Assembly (NCBI GenBank): GCA_029100965.1
Contig: JAQXQC010000088.1
Coordinates: 1 to 44,168 of the forward strand
DNA from: Bacilli bacterium
GTDB lineage: Bacteria; Bacillota_I; Bacilli_A; RF39; UBA660
Direction of reading: 5' to 3'
DNA: 44,168 nt
Position numbers and translations under genes: made by a program. The notes beneath the pieces were generated by a model. The model had not been told where the DNA came from and ran no database searches. It saw only the letters and a list, made by a program, of their open reading frames with translations. This document shows, one piece after another, positions 1-8,007 of this stretch (positions within the stretch are counted from its first letter, which is position 1; each line of letters begins with the position of its first letter).

Positions 1-758
1 GTATAAGAAATATTTTTAATTGAATCAGTTGTTGAAGTATTTTTAGGTAGTTTTAATACTTGACCAATACTTAGATTATTGGTTGAAAGATTATTTAATG
101 TTTTTAAATCATTTACACTAGTGTTATATTTTTTAGCAATATTATACAAACTATCTCCTTTTTTAACGATATAATAATTATTATTAATTGGAGTATAAGG
201 TACTTTTAGGTAAGTTGCTAAGGCAATAACAATTGCTTCTCCTATATTTTCTAGATTATTTTTTAAATAAGTGGCTTCTTTTTCATTATCAATATTTCCA
301 TAATAAATAATTATACTTTCATTATTAGCAGTATCTCTAATTAATTTATTATAATCTTTTGATGTATCACTAGGTAACCTTCTTTGATAGTATTTTTCTA
401 CTCTTAAACCAATTTTTTCAAGATTTTCTTGAACTAATTTAGCAAGCGTGTTGCTATTTCTTAAGGAATAGATAATTTCAGCATTTTTTCCCCCTGTCGT
501 TAAGGCATTAGAAATAACAATAACATTATTTCCTTTTCCATAAGTGGATTGAATTTTTTTTACCCGATCATCAATTGAAAGAGTATCATCATTATCTCTT
601 GTTAGATAAGTTTTAATATTTAAGTCTTTTAATCTTTTATAAATATATTTACTTAAGTCTAGGTTATAGTTTTTTTCAATGATGCCATGAATATTACTTC
701 CAATGTCCTCTCCTCCTCGATAAGGATCGATGATTACTTTCTTTTCTGCTCTTTCCAT
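1..758 (-). CDS. LysM protein with degenerate N-acetylmuramoyl-L-alanine amidase (Amidase_3) domain, partial
   Basis: Reading frame from an ATG at 758, preceded by an AGGTGA ribosome site, open through the left edge (252 codons seen). Residues about 6-185 follow the Amidase_3 layout: DPYRGGEDIG at 11-20 (family DPGHGGxDxG), the Glu of the second motif at 28 (IIEKNYNL), TRDND at 53-57, and the third block at 79-85 (VIVISNA, family SIHANA). A LysM repeat follows at about 197-240 (YYIVKKGDSLYNIAKKYN to GQVLKLP). Both zinc-binding histidines are gone (Arg14; Ser83-Asn84), and the last motif, usually with a catalytic Glu, reads IIIYYGNID. It is therefore probably a peptidoglycan-binding protein and not a hydrolase. 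It lies downstream of uvsE and ysxE, which suggests a spore cortex or coat role (inference). No signal peptide is seen. Confidence 0.8.
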   Translation of the reverse strand, partial: MERAEKKVIIDPYRGGEDIGSNIHGIIEKNYNLDLSKYIYKRLKDLNIKTYLTRDNDDTLSIDDRVKKIQSTYGKGNNVIVISNALTTGGKNAEIIYSLRNSNTLAKLVQENLEKIGLRVEKYYQRRLPSDTSKDYNKLIRDTANNESIIIYYGNIDNEKEATYLKNNLENIGEAIVIALATYLKVPYTPINNNYYIVKKGDSLYNIAKKYNTSVNDLKTLNNLSTNNLSIGQVLKLPKNTSTTDSIKNISY

Positions 759-806
759 AAAATATCACCTAATTTATTTTATGTTTTTTAGTTAATTTTG
801 GTTTGT

Positions 807-1748
807 TTATTCTATTTTGAAACTGGTTTCATCTAAAAAAAGATAGTTTTCATGATATTTTAGTTCTCTTACTAAACGAAATAGAGCATCATCTTTGGCT
901 TTGGCTTCTAACATAATATCAACATCTTGATTTTTTGGTTTTAAAAGATTTAAAAATTTGATGAAGGAATCGACTTCAATATAGTCATTATGGGCTCGGT
1001 ATTCTCTTTTGTTTTTAGGAGAACTAAAATGTATTTTTGGTGTCATTCCTTTTCTTTTCCAAGTGAGAAAGATATCGTTTAAGTAAGTGAACAATTCTTT
1101 GAATGTGGGATTGCATTGATGATGATGATAGTCTAAGACGACTGGAATATTTAACTTTTTAGCTAGAAATAAACAATCTTCTATGTTAAATACTTTATCA
1201 TCATTTTCTATGGCAATAATTTCTTTTAAATGATTGGGAAGTTTTTTGAATGTATGGATAAATCTTGATAAAGAGTTCTTTTTTCCAAAGGTATTACTGC
1301 CTATATGAAGGAGAATAATTTTATCTTGAATATCTAATATTTTGAGTAATTGGTAATGATATTCTAATATGTTAATTGTTGATGTGATTACTTCTTTTTT
1401 TACACTATTTAAGACACAATACTGATTGGGATGGAAATCTACTCGTATTTTACTTTTCTGAAGAATTGAAGTTATTTTTTTATAGTAAGGAAGGAATTTT
1501 TCTAGATAATCAAAAGAAACATTTAAGTGTGTTGCTAAGGGGATTATATTAGAAGAGATTCGATAAAAATGAATATGATTTTTATCGTTATAAATTAATG
1601 TTTGATAAAGAGATTCTAGATTTGAAGTGATAATATGATCTAACTTTTCTTGATTTTTTTCTTTTTTCCAAGTTGTATATGGATAAGGTGTTGAAGTTGA
1701 AGTTTTTATTGATTTACTTATTGCAACATAGCCTAATCTTATTATCAT
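807..1748 (-). CDS. uvsE: UV damage endonuclease UvsE
   Basis: 313 residues, full length for the family. UvsE/UVDE is a TIM-barrel, metal-dependent nuclease that nicks DNA 5' of UV photoproducts. Recognisable blocks are the N-terminal RLGYVAIS, FYRISSN near 61-67, HPNQYCVLNS near 106-115, LHIGSNTFG near 146, the ENDD metal-site motif near 180 and LDYHHHQCNP near 205-214. The start is an ATG behind AGGTGAATAAAA. It is flanked by spore-envelope genes on the same strand. In Bacillus the homologue (YwjD) helps protect spores from UV, so a spore DNA-repair role fits the context (established family knowledge plus inference). Confidence 0.93.
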   Translation of the reverse strand: MIIRLGYVAISKSIKTSTSTPYPYTTWKKEKNQEKLDHIITSNLESLYQTLIYNDKNHIHFYRISSNIIPLATHLNVSFDYLEKFLPYYKKITSILQKSKIRVDFHPNQYCVLNSVKKEVITSTINILEYHYQLLKILDIQDKIILLHIGSNTFGKKNSLSRFIHTFKKLPNHLKEIIAIENDDKVFNIEDCLFLAKKLNIPVVLDYHHHQCNPTFKELFTYLNDIFLTWKRKGMTPKIHFSSPKNKREYRAHNDYIEVDSFIKFLNLLKPKNQDVDIMLEAKAKDDALFRLVRELKYHENYLFLDETSFKIE

Positions 1749-1795
1749 TTTTATTCACCTATATTTATTATGCTTCCTCTTCTTTTTTGTATTCT

Positions 1796-1832
1796 AAAAA
1801 GAAAAAAGAAAAGATTATCCTATTCTTTTTTC
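1796..1832 (-). terminator. Intrinsic terminator after ysxE-like gene
   Basis: A perfect 10-bp stem, GAAAAAAGAA (1801-1810) with TTCTTTTTTC (1823-1832), is followed on the minus strand by a T-rich tail. The ysxE stop codon lies in the loop. It would end the spoVID-ysxE transcript before uvsE. Confidence 0.55.
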
Positions 1833-2717
1833 TTCTTTGGGTAAATAATCTAAGATTAGTTTATCTGTGATAAATAAATAGTCATAAAAATTTCTAATTT
1901 TTTGACATAATTCTAGTTCATTAGTATTAAAATCAATTTTTTGAGGAATGGAGATGAGAGCAAAAAAAAGTATTTTTTCTTCTTTTAGCATAGGATAATG
2001 CATTTCGTAAGTATGAAGAAGGCTGCAAAAATCGAATGTTTGATAATATTTTTGGTAAAAGTTTACTAAATCATAGATAGGAATATCTTTTTTACTTTTA
2101 TTCCAACTAATTAAATAAGGTTTTTGATCAAGTAAGTAATGTTCTAATTTTAGATTATTATGAATTTGAGTAATTCGAACTCTTTTCTTTTCTGAAATGA
2201 TTTGATACCATTTTTCCATTTGATTTTTGGAATAATTTAGAGCTAAAAAGAGTTTAGAAATGTTTCTGATGAAAAGATAAGAGGAAGGAGACATATATTC
2301 TTCTCTTTCGATTAATTCTGTGATATCTTGATAATAGTTAATTAAATACTCAATTTTATCTATTGTAGTTTCATAAAGTTCTTTGTAAGAATTTTCATCT
2401 ATTTCTTTATAAAAAGTAGTTTTGCTATGAAGAAGAGTAATTAATTTCATGATATCATTTGCTTTTTCTTCTTTTTGCAATGGAGTTTCTTCAATATAGC
2501 GATAAATATCATAATTTTTGGTTTGATAAAGAATTTCTGGAAAATAATCAAAAGATCTAGACTTTAAATATTTATATAAAGGGCCTAGATCATGTTCTTT
2601 TTTTTTGATTACTAATACTTCATTATCAGTTTCTATCATGCGAATGTTATTTTTAATGGTTATTTTTTTGATGATAATGTGATTTTCAGCGAGTAAATTA
2701 CGAATTTCTTTATTCAT
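1815..2717 (-). CDS. ysxE: YsxE-like CotS-family protein (kinase-like fold, probably inactive)
   Basis: 300 residues with the layout of the CotS/aminoglycoside-phosphotransferase-like family. An N-lobe has VLVIKKKE near 34-41 and a hinge near YDIYRYIEET at 69-78. A C-lobe has IHNNLKLEHYLL at 185-196, where family members carry an HGD-type catalytic loop, then LISWNK near 202-207 and IYDLVNFYQKY. The catalytic-loop Asp is Asn188 and the metal-binding Asp block reads SWN, so it looks like a pseudokinase. It overlaps the upstream spoVID-like gene by 8 bp; spoVID-ysxE is also the gene order in Bacillus subtilis, which supports the name. A role in spore-coat assembly is inferred. Confidence 0.75.
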   Translation of the reverse strand: MNKEIRNLLAENHIIIKKITIKNNIRMIETDNEVLVIKKKEHDLGPLYKYLKSRSFDYFPEILYQTKNYDIYRYIEETPLQKEEKANDIMKLITLLHSKTTFYKEIDENSYKELYETTIDKIEYLINYYQDITELIEREEYMSPSSYLFIRNISKLFLALNYSKNQMEKWYQIISEKKRVRITQIHNNLKLEHYLLDQKPYLISWNKSKKDIPIYDLVNFYQKYYQTFDFCSLLHTYEMHYPMLKEEKILFFALISIPQKIDFNTNELELCQKIRNFYDYLFITDKLILDYLPKEEKRIG

Positions 2718-3465
2718 TTTTATTTGGAATGATGAGTTTCATACCAGGTTTTATTTCTTCTAAATTGTTATATAAACTAAGTGATTCTTTATCAATGTTA
2801 TATTTTTTCATAATGCTATCAATGGTATCTTGTTCTTTTACAATATATACATAATAAGTAACGTAAGTGTCTGAATTATCTATATTTTCAAATAAATTGA
2901 ATTCCTTTTTGGATGTTTTTTGCTGTTCTTCTCCAAAAATTATGGTATCTTTTTGGGGTGAAGTAATTTCTGGAATTAATTTTTCTTCTCTTTCCTCGGA
3001 AGATGTTTTTTCGAGATGTTCCTCTTTATTTTCAGGAAAAAATGAAGAAGTAATTTTATTTTCCTCAAGATTTGGAATTTCTATATTCATTTCTTTTGTT
3101 TGCTCTGTTGCTGGTGGTACTTCTATTATTTTTTCTTCTTTCTCTTTTTCTCCTTCAATATAAAGGTCAATATTCACCTGAAGGGCTTCATTGTTTACTA
3201 CTTCATAATAAAAGTTATCAATATCAATAGTTAAAGTAGAAGGAATATATTTGCTTTCTAGTTCAATATCAAAAGGGATTTTAAAGTTGAAGTTTTCTCG
3301 GTTAATTGAAGCCTCAGTCATTTTATAATCGCCAGTAATATGAAATTCTCCACTAATTTTTTCACTGTTTTTTATTGCAATACTATGTTCTAAAGATATG
3401 GAAGTAATTTCACTTACCTTTGTTTTAAATAATAGGTCTTTTTTAAATGGTATTATTTGTTTCAT
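2710..3465 (-). CDS. spoVID: SpoVID-like spore coat morphogenetic protein with C-terminal LysM
   Basis: 251 residues. Residues 1-105 match the SpoVID N-terminal domain pattern: ITSISLEHSIAI, then SGEFHITGDYK, then the FDIELESKYIP/TLTIDIDNFYYE block ending in VNIDLYIEGE. A Glu/Lys/Thr-rich linker (about 108-200) leads to a LysM repeat in the last 47 residues (YIVKEQDTIDSIMKKYNID to IKPGMKLIIPNK). SpoVID encases the forespore with coat proteins and binds SafA and SpoIVA. It is shorter than B. subtilis SpoVID mainly in the linker. The start is set by GAAAGGAAAG upstream of the ATG. It is followed, with overlap, by the ysxE-like gene. Confidence 0.85.
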   Translation of the reverse strand: MKQIIPFKKDLLFKTKVSEITSISLEHSIAIKNSEKISGEFHITGDYKMTEASINRENFNFKIPFDIELESKYIPSTLTIDIDNFYYEVVNNEALQVNIDLYIEGEKEKEEKIIEVPPATEQTKEMNIEIPNLEENKITSSFFPENKEEHLEKTSSEEREEKLIPEITSPQKDTIIFGEEQQKTSKKEFNLFENIDNSDTYVTYYVYIVKEQDTIDSIMKKYNIDKESLSLYNNLEEIKPGMKLIIPNKNE

Positions 3466-3502
3466 ATTATCTTTCCTTTCAAGGAATTATATGAAATTTA
3501 TT

Positions 3503-5551
3503 TTATTTTATACTCTTTTTATAAGTGATATTTGAAAAACTTTTTAAGAATTTTTTTACTTTTTCTTCTTTTGAGATTGGGGCTAGGATGTAAAGCTTTT
3601 CTTTGACGTTAAGGATGTTTGTTGCTAGGAATAATTTTTTTTCATAGCACTCTTGTTTGCTTGGTGAATCTAGAAAAGTATTGTTCATGAGATTGGGTAA
3701 AATAATATTTGAATATTTCTTTTTTATTTGTTCTATTTCTAGGCAAAAATAATCATTTTTCCCGTTAGAAATATGGGTTGGACTTTGCCATTTAAATACT
3801 GAGTTTTTTGTTAAATCGCTTATTTCTTCTTTCTTGGATAATGCAATGACTACGGTATTTTTGTCTAATTGATTTAGGATATCATTTAATGTTAATGCCA
3901 AATTCTCTTTTTCTTTAAATCGATGGTTGTCTGGATAGAAAATGACTTCTATTTGGCATTTTTGCTGAAGAATAAGATGATTTAATGTATGAATATTTTC
4001 TTTGAGAAATTGTTCGGTCATTTGATTTCGTTCTTCAAAAGAAAGATAAGTATCAGAAAACAGTAGCCATTTTTGTTGATTTAAGTAATTTTTATATTCT
4101 AAATTTAATTTTAATTGATGATTTAAAATTGGGTTCTTTAAATCATTTTCTATGATGATAAGATAATTTTTTTTAGGAATAATATTTGTAATATTAAGAA
4201 GAATTGGGTAAGTATTTTCTAGAGAATCTTCTGTTCTTTTCTTTAAAGTGAATTCTTCTATATAATGATTTTTCTTTATTTCTTTTTGATAGTGATTTAA
4301 AAATTTCTTTAATTCTTCTTTTTGTGTAGGATTATAGTTTTCTATTTCTTTTGGATTTTCTGTTAAAGGAATTAGAACTTTGGAAATAAACTCAGTAACA
4401 TAACTGTTCATGGTGGTTATTTTTAATGTATTATAGATTGTATCCTCACTTCTTTTTTCCATTGGATACCTTCTTTTAATTAATTCGTAAGTTAATACTT
4501 CTAAAGTCTTTTTTGATGATTTATATTTTTGATATAAGTAAATGCAATTTTCTTTTGTTGGATAATTTGTAAAATCATCTATCTCTTGGTTAATATAGTA
4601 TATTTGTAATCCATCTTCTAGAAAAAATAGATGATTTTCTTTGTTATATGTATAGTTGATACTATTTAGGTAAAGAAAGTTAGCAATATTTACTTCTGTT
4701 TTTGTTTGCATTTTCTCGTTTAGAATTGTACGAAAATGTTCTTTTCTTTTGATTATTTCTTGTGCAATAAAATCTTTTAAAGATAATTTGCTTTCTAGAT
4801 ACATTCTTTTATAAAGGTAGGAATGATAGTCTTTAAAGGTATCAAAATCTTTATAATCTTTGTTCAGATAAAGATAATTTTTAAATTCTTTATAAAATTT
4901 AGTAAAGGCTTTTTTATCTTGATAAAGAATTTCTAAAAGATATTCCTTAAAAATATGATATTTGATTGAATAAGTTACTTTTATCTCTTTTTCGTTTAAT
5001 AGTTTTTCTTGATATTCTTCTAAAAAAAAGCAATTTATTTTTAACTGATTTTTTAATAATTTTGATTTGATTTCATCTCTACTTTTTTTCTCTTTTGTTA
5101 AGATGATGATGTTTTCTTCTTTTCTGTTTTCTTTTTTAATGAGAATTTTTATTTTTGCTAGGATAAAAGCAAGGTTATTTTTATTATTGAAATAAACTAG
5201 TTTATTTTCATTACTTAGAATCATATTTTTTTGATTATTGTCTAGTATTTCATTTTCTTTAAAGAAAGAAATATATTCTTCGTTTTTTCTTTTTAAGTAT
5301 TTTTGATTATGTAATTTTAATAAATCTTTTTCTTCTGTTTTTATTTTTTCTACTTTTTGATAGTCTGGGTTTTCTTGATATAAGAATTGATCTTCCTTTA
5401 ATTTTTGATAAAGATATTGATATTGATTCATAAACGCTTGATAAGTATTATTGTTGATATAAATATCTTTACTTAAGAAGCGTGTATATTTATTTAAAAA
5501 ATTATTAATATCATAAAGTACTAAATTTGTATTATCATTACTTTCTATCAT
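3503..5551 (-). CDS. UvrD/helicase IV-like protein lacking Walker A (pseudo-helicase)
   Basis: 682 residues. The layout follows UvrD/Rep/helicase IV proteins. EILDNNQKNMIL at 101-112 corresponds to the LDxxQxxAI Q-motif, NENKLVYF at 114-121 precedes where AGAGSGKT should be, and LAKIKILI (131-138) and ENIIILTKEK follow as in active enzymes. A helicase IV-type nuclease-like block appears in mid-protein (TEVNIANFLYLNSINYTYN), and the C-terminal part resembles degenerate motifs V and VI. The P-loop itself reads FNNKNNLA (121-128), without the required Gly and Lys, and no DExx box or QxxR motif stands out. ATP-driven unwinding is unlikely; a scaffold or DNA-binding role is possible. An ATG follows AAAAGGATAGGGATTAAA. 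Gene function is otherwise unknown. Confidence 0.6.
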   Translation of the reverse strand: MIESNDNTNLVLYDINNFLNKYTRFLSKDIYINNNTYQAFMNQYQYLYQKLKEDQFLYQENPDYQKVEKIKTEEKDLLKLHNQKYLKRKNEEYISFFKENEILDNNQKNMILSNENKLVYFNNKNNLAFILAKIKILIKKENRKEENIIILTKEKKSRDEIKSKLLKNQLKINCFFLEEYQEKLLNEKEIKVTYSIKYHIFKEYLLEILYQDKKAFTKFYKEFKNYLYLNKDYKDFDTFKDYHSYLYKRMYLESKLSLKDFIAQEIIKRKEHFRTILNEKMQTKTEVNIANFLYLNSINYTYNKENHLFFLEDGLQIYYINQEIDDFTNYPTKENCIYLYQKYKSSKKTLEVLTYELIKRRYPMEKRSEDTIYNTLKITTMNSYVTEFISKVLIPLTENPKEIENYNPTQKEELKKFLNHYQKEIKKNHYIEEFTLKKRTEDSLENTYPILLNITNIIPKKNYLIIIENDLKNPILNHQLKLNLEYKNYLNQQKWLLFSDTYLSFEERNQMTEQFLKENIHTLNHLILQQKCQIEVIFYPDNHRFKEKENLALTLNDILNQLDKNTVVIALSKKEEISDLTKNSVFKWQSPTHISNGKNDYFCLEIEQIKKKYSNIILPNLMNNTFLDSPSKQECYEKKLFLATNILNVKEKLYILAPISKEEKVKKFLKSFSNITYKKSIK

Positions 5552-5585
5552 TTTAATCCCTATCCTTTTATATTACTTTTGTTTT

Positions 5586-5594
5586 ATCATATCA
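5586..5594 (-). promoter_or_regulatory. Extended -10 promoter for the pseudo-helicase gene
   Basis: The minus strand reads TGATATGAT, an extended -10 element about 35 bp before the ATG at 5551. No good -35 is visible. Confidence 0.4.
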
Positions 5595-5628
5595 CAAATT
5601 GATTAAAAAGAAAATAGATATTGTTGAC

Positions 5629-5657
5629 TTGAAAAGTTGGGGATTTTTTGCTATACT
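5629..5657 (+). promoter_or_regulatory. SigA-type promoter for the gene at 5682
   Basis: TTGAAA (5629-5634), a 17-bp spacer and TATACT (5652-5657) preceded by TG-C. The predicted start of transcription is near 5664, before a GAGGAG ribosome site at 5671-5676. Confidence 0.65.
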
Positions 5658-5681
5658 CTAAGTATCTGGTGAGGAGTGTAG

Positions 5682-6791
5682 ATGATGAAAGATAAATTAA
5701 AAGAGATGGATAAGAAAAAACTTTATTTAGTTATTGGTTTTTTTGTTGCTATTATTATTATTTTATTTGGAGGAGCTTTTGTCTATAATAAGTTTTTTTA
5801 TAAACGTTCTTATACTGAAATTGAAAATATTATGGTGAATGCGTCTAAAAATTATTTGGCTAAGAATAAAAATCGCTTCCCTAAAAATTATAATGATGTT
5901 GTAACATTATCTGATAGTGATTTAGTTGGTGCTGAAGAGATGGATGCAATTAGTGAATATTTGAAAGATGAAACTTCTACTTGTAGTGGTAATGTTACGG
6001 TTACTAATATTAATGGACAATATCGTTATGTTCCTACTTTAGATTGTGGAAATAAATATAAGACAGTTACTTTTATTGATTATATTAAGAAGATGGTACC
6101 AATTAAAGAAAATGGTACTGGATTATATCAATTAAATGATGAACTTGTCTATCGTGGGGATTCTCCTAACAATTATATTAAGTTTAGTGGAAAGACTTAT
6201 CGTATTGTTAAATTTAGTGGAGATAGTGCTGTTATTATTTATACAGAAAAAGGTAGTAATATTGCTTGGGATGATCGCTATAATACAGAAAAGAAAATGC
6301 AAATGGGAATTAATGATTATTCGGTTAGTCGTATTAAAGATACAGTAGATGCGTTTTATAAGGATGATAAGAAAATTACTCCTGATAATAAATTATTGGT
6401 TATTGCTCATAATTTGGAGATTGGGAAAAGAGCTAGTAAAGATACAGATAAAACTGGTGGATTAGAAAAAAGTGCTGTTATCGAAAATCAATTTGCTGGA
6501 CTTTTACCTTTATATGATTATATGAACGCTTCTTTAGATAGTAATTGTACTACTTCTGTTAGTGCTTCTTGTATGAATTATAATTATTTATCTAAGTTTA
6601 TGTATTCTTGGTGGACCATGACAGGAAATAATCAAAATACTTATTCTGTTTATGAAATTGCTGGTTCTGGTAGTAGTTTATTAATGAATGCTGGAACAAA
6701 TGGCTATTGTCGTCCAGTCCTTTATTTATCTAAAGATGCTTTATATGTATCTGGAGATGGTAGTAGTGAAAATCCTTATATTGTAAAGTAA
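5682..6791 (+). CDS. Single-pass membrane protein with pilin-like N-terminus and C-terminal surface module
   Basis: 369 residues. A charged N-terminus is followed by one hydrophobic segment (about 14-35) and a helical stretch (YTEIENIMVNASKNYLAKN) like the start of a pilin, but there is no GFxxxE prepilin cleavage motif. The rest is probably extracellular, Asn/Ser/Tyr-rich, with a few Cys. It ends in a module containing CRPVLYLSKDALYVSGDGSSENPYIV, which closely resembles the end of the gene at 21079 (RPVLRLRSTVKVTEGSGTYSDPYII). Two adjacent ATGs fit the GAGGAG site. It has its own promoter and terminator, so it is monocistronic. Function is unknown; a cell-surface or pilus-associated role is inferred from the shared module. 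Confidence 0.6.
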   Translation: MMKDKLKEMDKKKLYLVIGFFVAIIIILFGGAFVYNKFFYKRSYTEIENIMVNASKNYLAKNKNRFPKNYNDVVTLSDSDLVGAEEMDAISEYLKDETSTCSGNVTVTNINGQYRYVPTLDCGNKYKTVTFIDYIKKMVPIKENGTGLYQLNDELVYRGDSPNNYIKFSGKTYRIVKFSGDSAVIIYTEKGSNIAWDDRYNTEKKMQMGINDYSVSRIKDTVDAFYKDDKKITPDNKLLVIAHNLEIGKRASKDTDKTGGLEKSAVIENQFAGLLPLYDYMNASLDSNCTTSVSASCMNYNYLSKFMYSWWTMTGNNQNTYSVYEIAGSGSSLLMNAGTNGYCRPVLYLSKDALYVSGDGSSENPYIVK

Positions 6792-6817
6792 GTAGAAGAA
6801 AATACTTACTTTTTCTT
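6786..6817 (+). terminator. Intrinsic terminator of gene 5682
   Basis: A 9-bp perfect stem, AAGTAAGTA (6786-6794) with TACTTACTT (6803-6811), is followed by a T-rich run. The stop codon is inside the left arm. Confidence 0.7.
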
Positions 6818-6900
6818 TTTTGTTTAAAATTTTATTTTGTATTCATTTATTGATATTTTGGTTGAAATAATCTTTATTCATCATATAATTTATTGGTGAT

Positions 6901-7650
6901 ATGATGAATACTGTTCAACTGGGTTTTCTTTTAGCGATATTAGCAGGATTTTCTACAATGTTAGGGTTATTTCCTATTTTTTTTAAGATATCTAATATTA
7001 ATAAATTTATTGCTGGTAGTCTTGCTTTTGCTAGTGGGGTAATGTTTTGCGTATCTGTTACAGATTTAATTCCAGAGTCTATTTCGTTAATTCAAAAATA
7101 TGTTTCTGATTTTGAAACTTTGCTTTTGGTCTTTGGTTTTATAATGATAGGAGTATTTCTTTCTTCTTTGATTCGAAAGAAGGTAAATACGGAATGTAAT
7201 CAGTCTTCTTTATTTAGAGTGGGAATTATTTCAATGATTGCCATTATTTTACATAATGTTCCTGAAGGAATGGCTACATTTATTTCTACTACAAAAAATG
7301 TTAGTCTTGGTATTTCTTTAGCTATCGCAATAGCTTTACATAATATTCCTGAGGGAATTTCTATTTCTGTTCCGATTTATTATTCAACCAAGAAAAAATC
7401 AAGAGCATTTTTCTATACTCTTGTTTCTGCTTTATCTGAACCACTTGGTGCAATTATTACTTATTTCTTTTTAATGCCTATTATTAATCCGTTTATTTTA
7501 GGATTGTTATTTGCTTCTATTGCAGGGATTATGCTATCTATTTCTTTTCTAGAATTACTCCCCTCTTCTTTTCAGTATTCTTATTTAAAAACTTCTAAAC
7601 TTTGTTTTGGTGCAGGAATTTTATTTATGTTGTTGAAATTTTTCTTTTAG
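6901..7650 (+). CDS. ZIP-family divalent metal transporter (ZupT/GufA type)
   Basis: 249 residues with about eight hydrophobic segments. The two signature metal-site motifs are present, HNVPEG at 118-123 and HNIPEG at 147-152, as in bacterial ZIP transporters that import zinc and other divalent metals. The length is typical. TTGGTGAT directly precedes the start, where either of two consecutive ATGs could be used. It stands alone on the plus strand and converges on spoVAE with only 6 bp between the stop codons. The metal cannot be decided from sequence. Confidence 0.88.
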   Translation: MMNTVQLGFLLAILAGFSTMLGLFPIFFKISNINKFIAGSLAFASGVMFCVSVTDLIPESISLIQKYVSDFETLLLVFGFIMIGVFLSSLIRKKVNTECNQSSLFRVGIISMIAIILHNVPEGMATFISTTKNVSLGISLAIAIALHNIPEGISISVPIYYSTKKKSRAFFYTLVSALSEPLGAIITYFFLMPIINPFILGLLFASIAGIMLSISFLELLPSSFQYSYLKTSKLCFGAGILFMLLKFFF

Positions 7651-7656
7651 AATGTG

Positions 7657-8007
7657 TTAATGTTTTGGTTTTAGTAGTAAGCATAAGATGAATGCTGATA
7701 CTAGGGCAATACTAATTCCGGCACTAGTTAAATTGAAAATTCCAAATGCTAATCCTAATGGTCCAATTTTTCCTACAGTATCCATTGCTCCATGGATTAA
7801 TAAATGTCCAAAAGATGTGATAGGAATAATTGCTCCTGCACCACAATATAAAACAAATCTGTCATAGATGCCAAAAATATCTAAGAATGCACCTATTACT
7901 ACAAATAAAGATGTTACATGTCCTGGTGTAAGTTTAGTATTATCTAATATCAATTGTGAAATCAAACAAATTGTTCCACAAAACAAAAAAGAATTTAAAT
8001 AAATCAT
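7657..8007 (-). CDS. spoVAE: Stage V sporulation protein AE (SpoVAE/SpoVAEB)
   Basis: 116 residues, hydrophobic, with three to four membrane segments. The LTPGHVTSLFVVIGAFLD and HLLIHGAMDTVGKIGPLG blocks are characteristic of SpoVAE. With SpoVAC and SpoVAD it forms the minimal inner-membrane SpoVA system that moves dipicolinic acid into the forespore and releases it at germination. The start overlaps the end of spoVAD by 4 bp, so the two are translationally coupled. Confidence 0.93.
   Translation of the reverse strand: MIYLNSFLFCGTICLISQLILDNTKLTPGHVTSLFVVIGAFLDIFGIYDRFVLYCGAGAIIPITSFGHLLIHGAMDTVGKIGPLGLAFGIFNLTSAGISIALVSAFILCLLLKPKH

Noticed and set aside
2867..3163. 98-codon plus-strand frame opposite spoVID
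   Set aside because: It mirrors the Glu/Lys-rich linker of spoVID and shows Ser/Phe-rich antisense composition.
3486..3493. CATATAAT upstream of spoVID as a SigE -10
   Set aside because: The -35 is poor and the start would fall next to the ribosome site; the AT-rich context makes such matches common.
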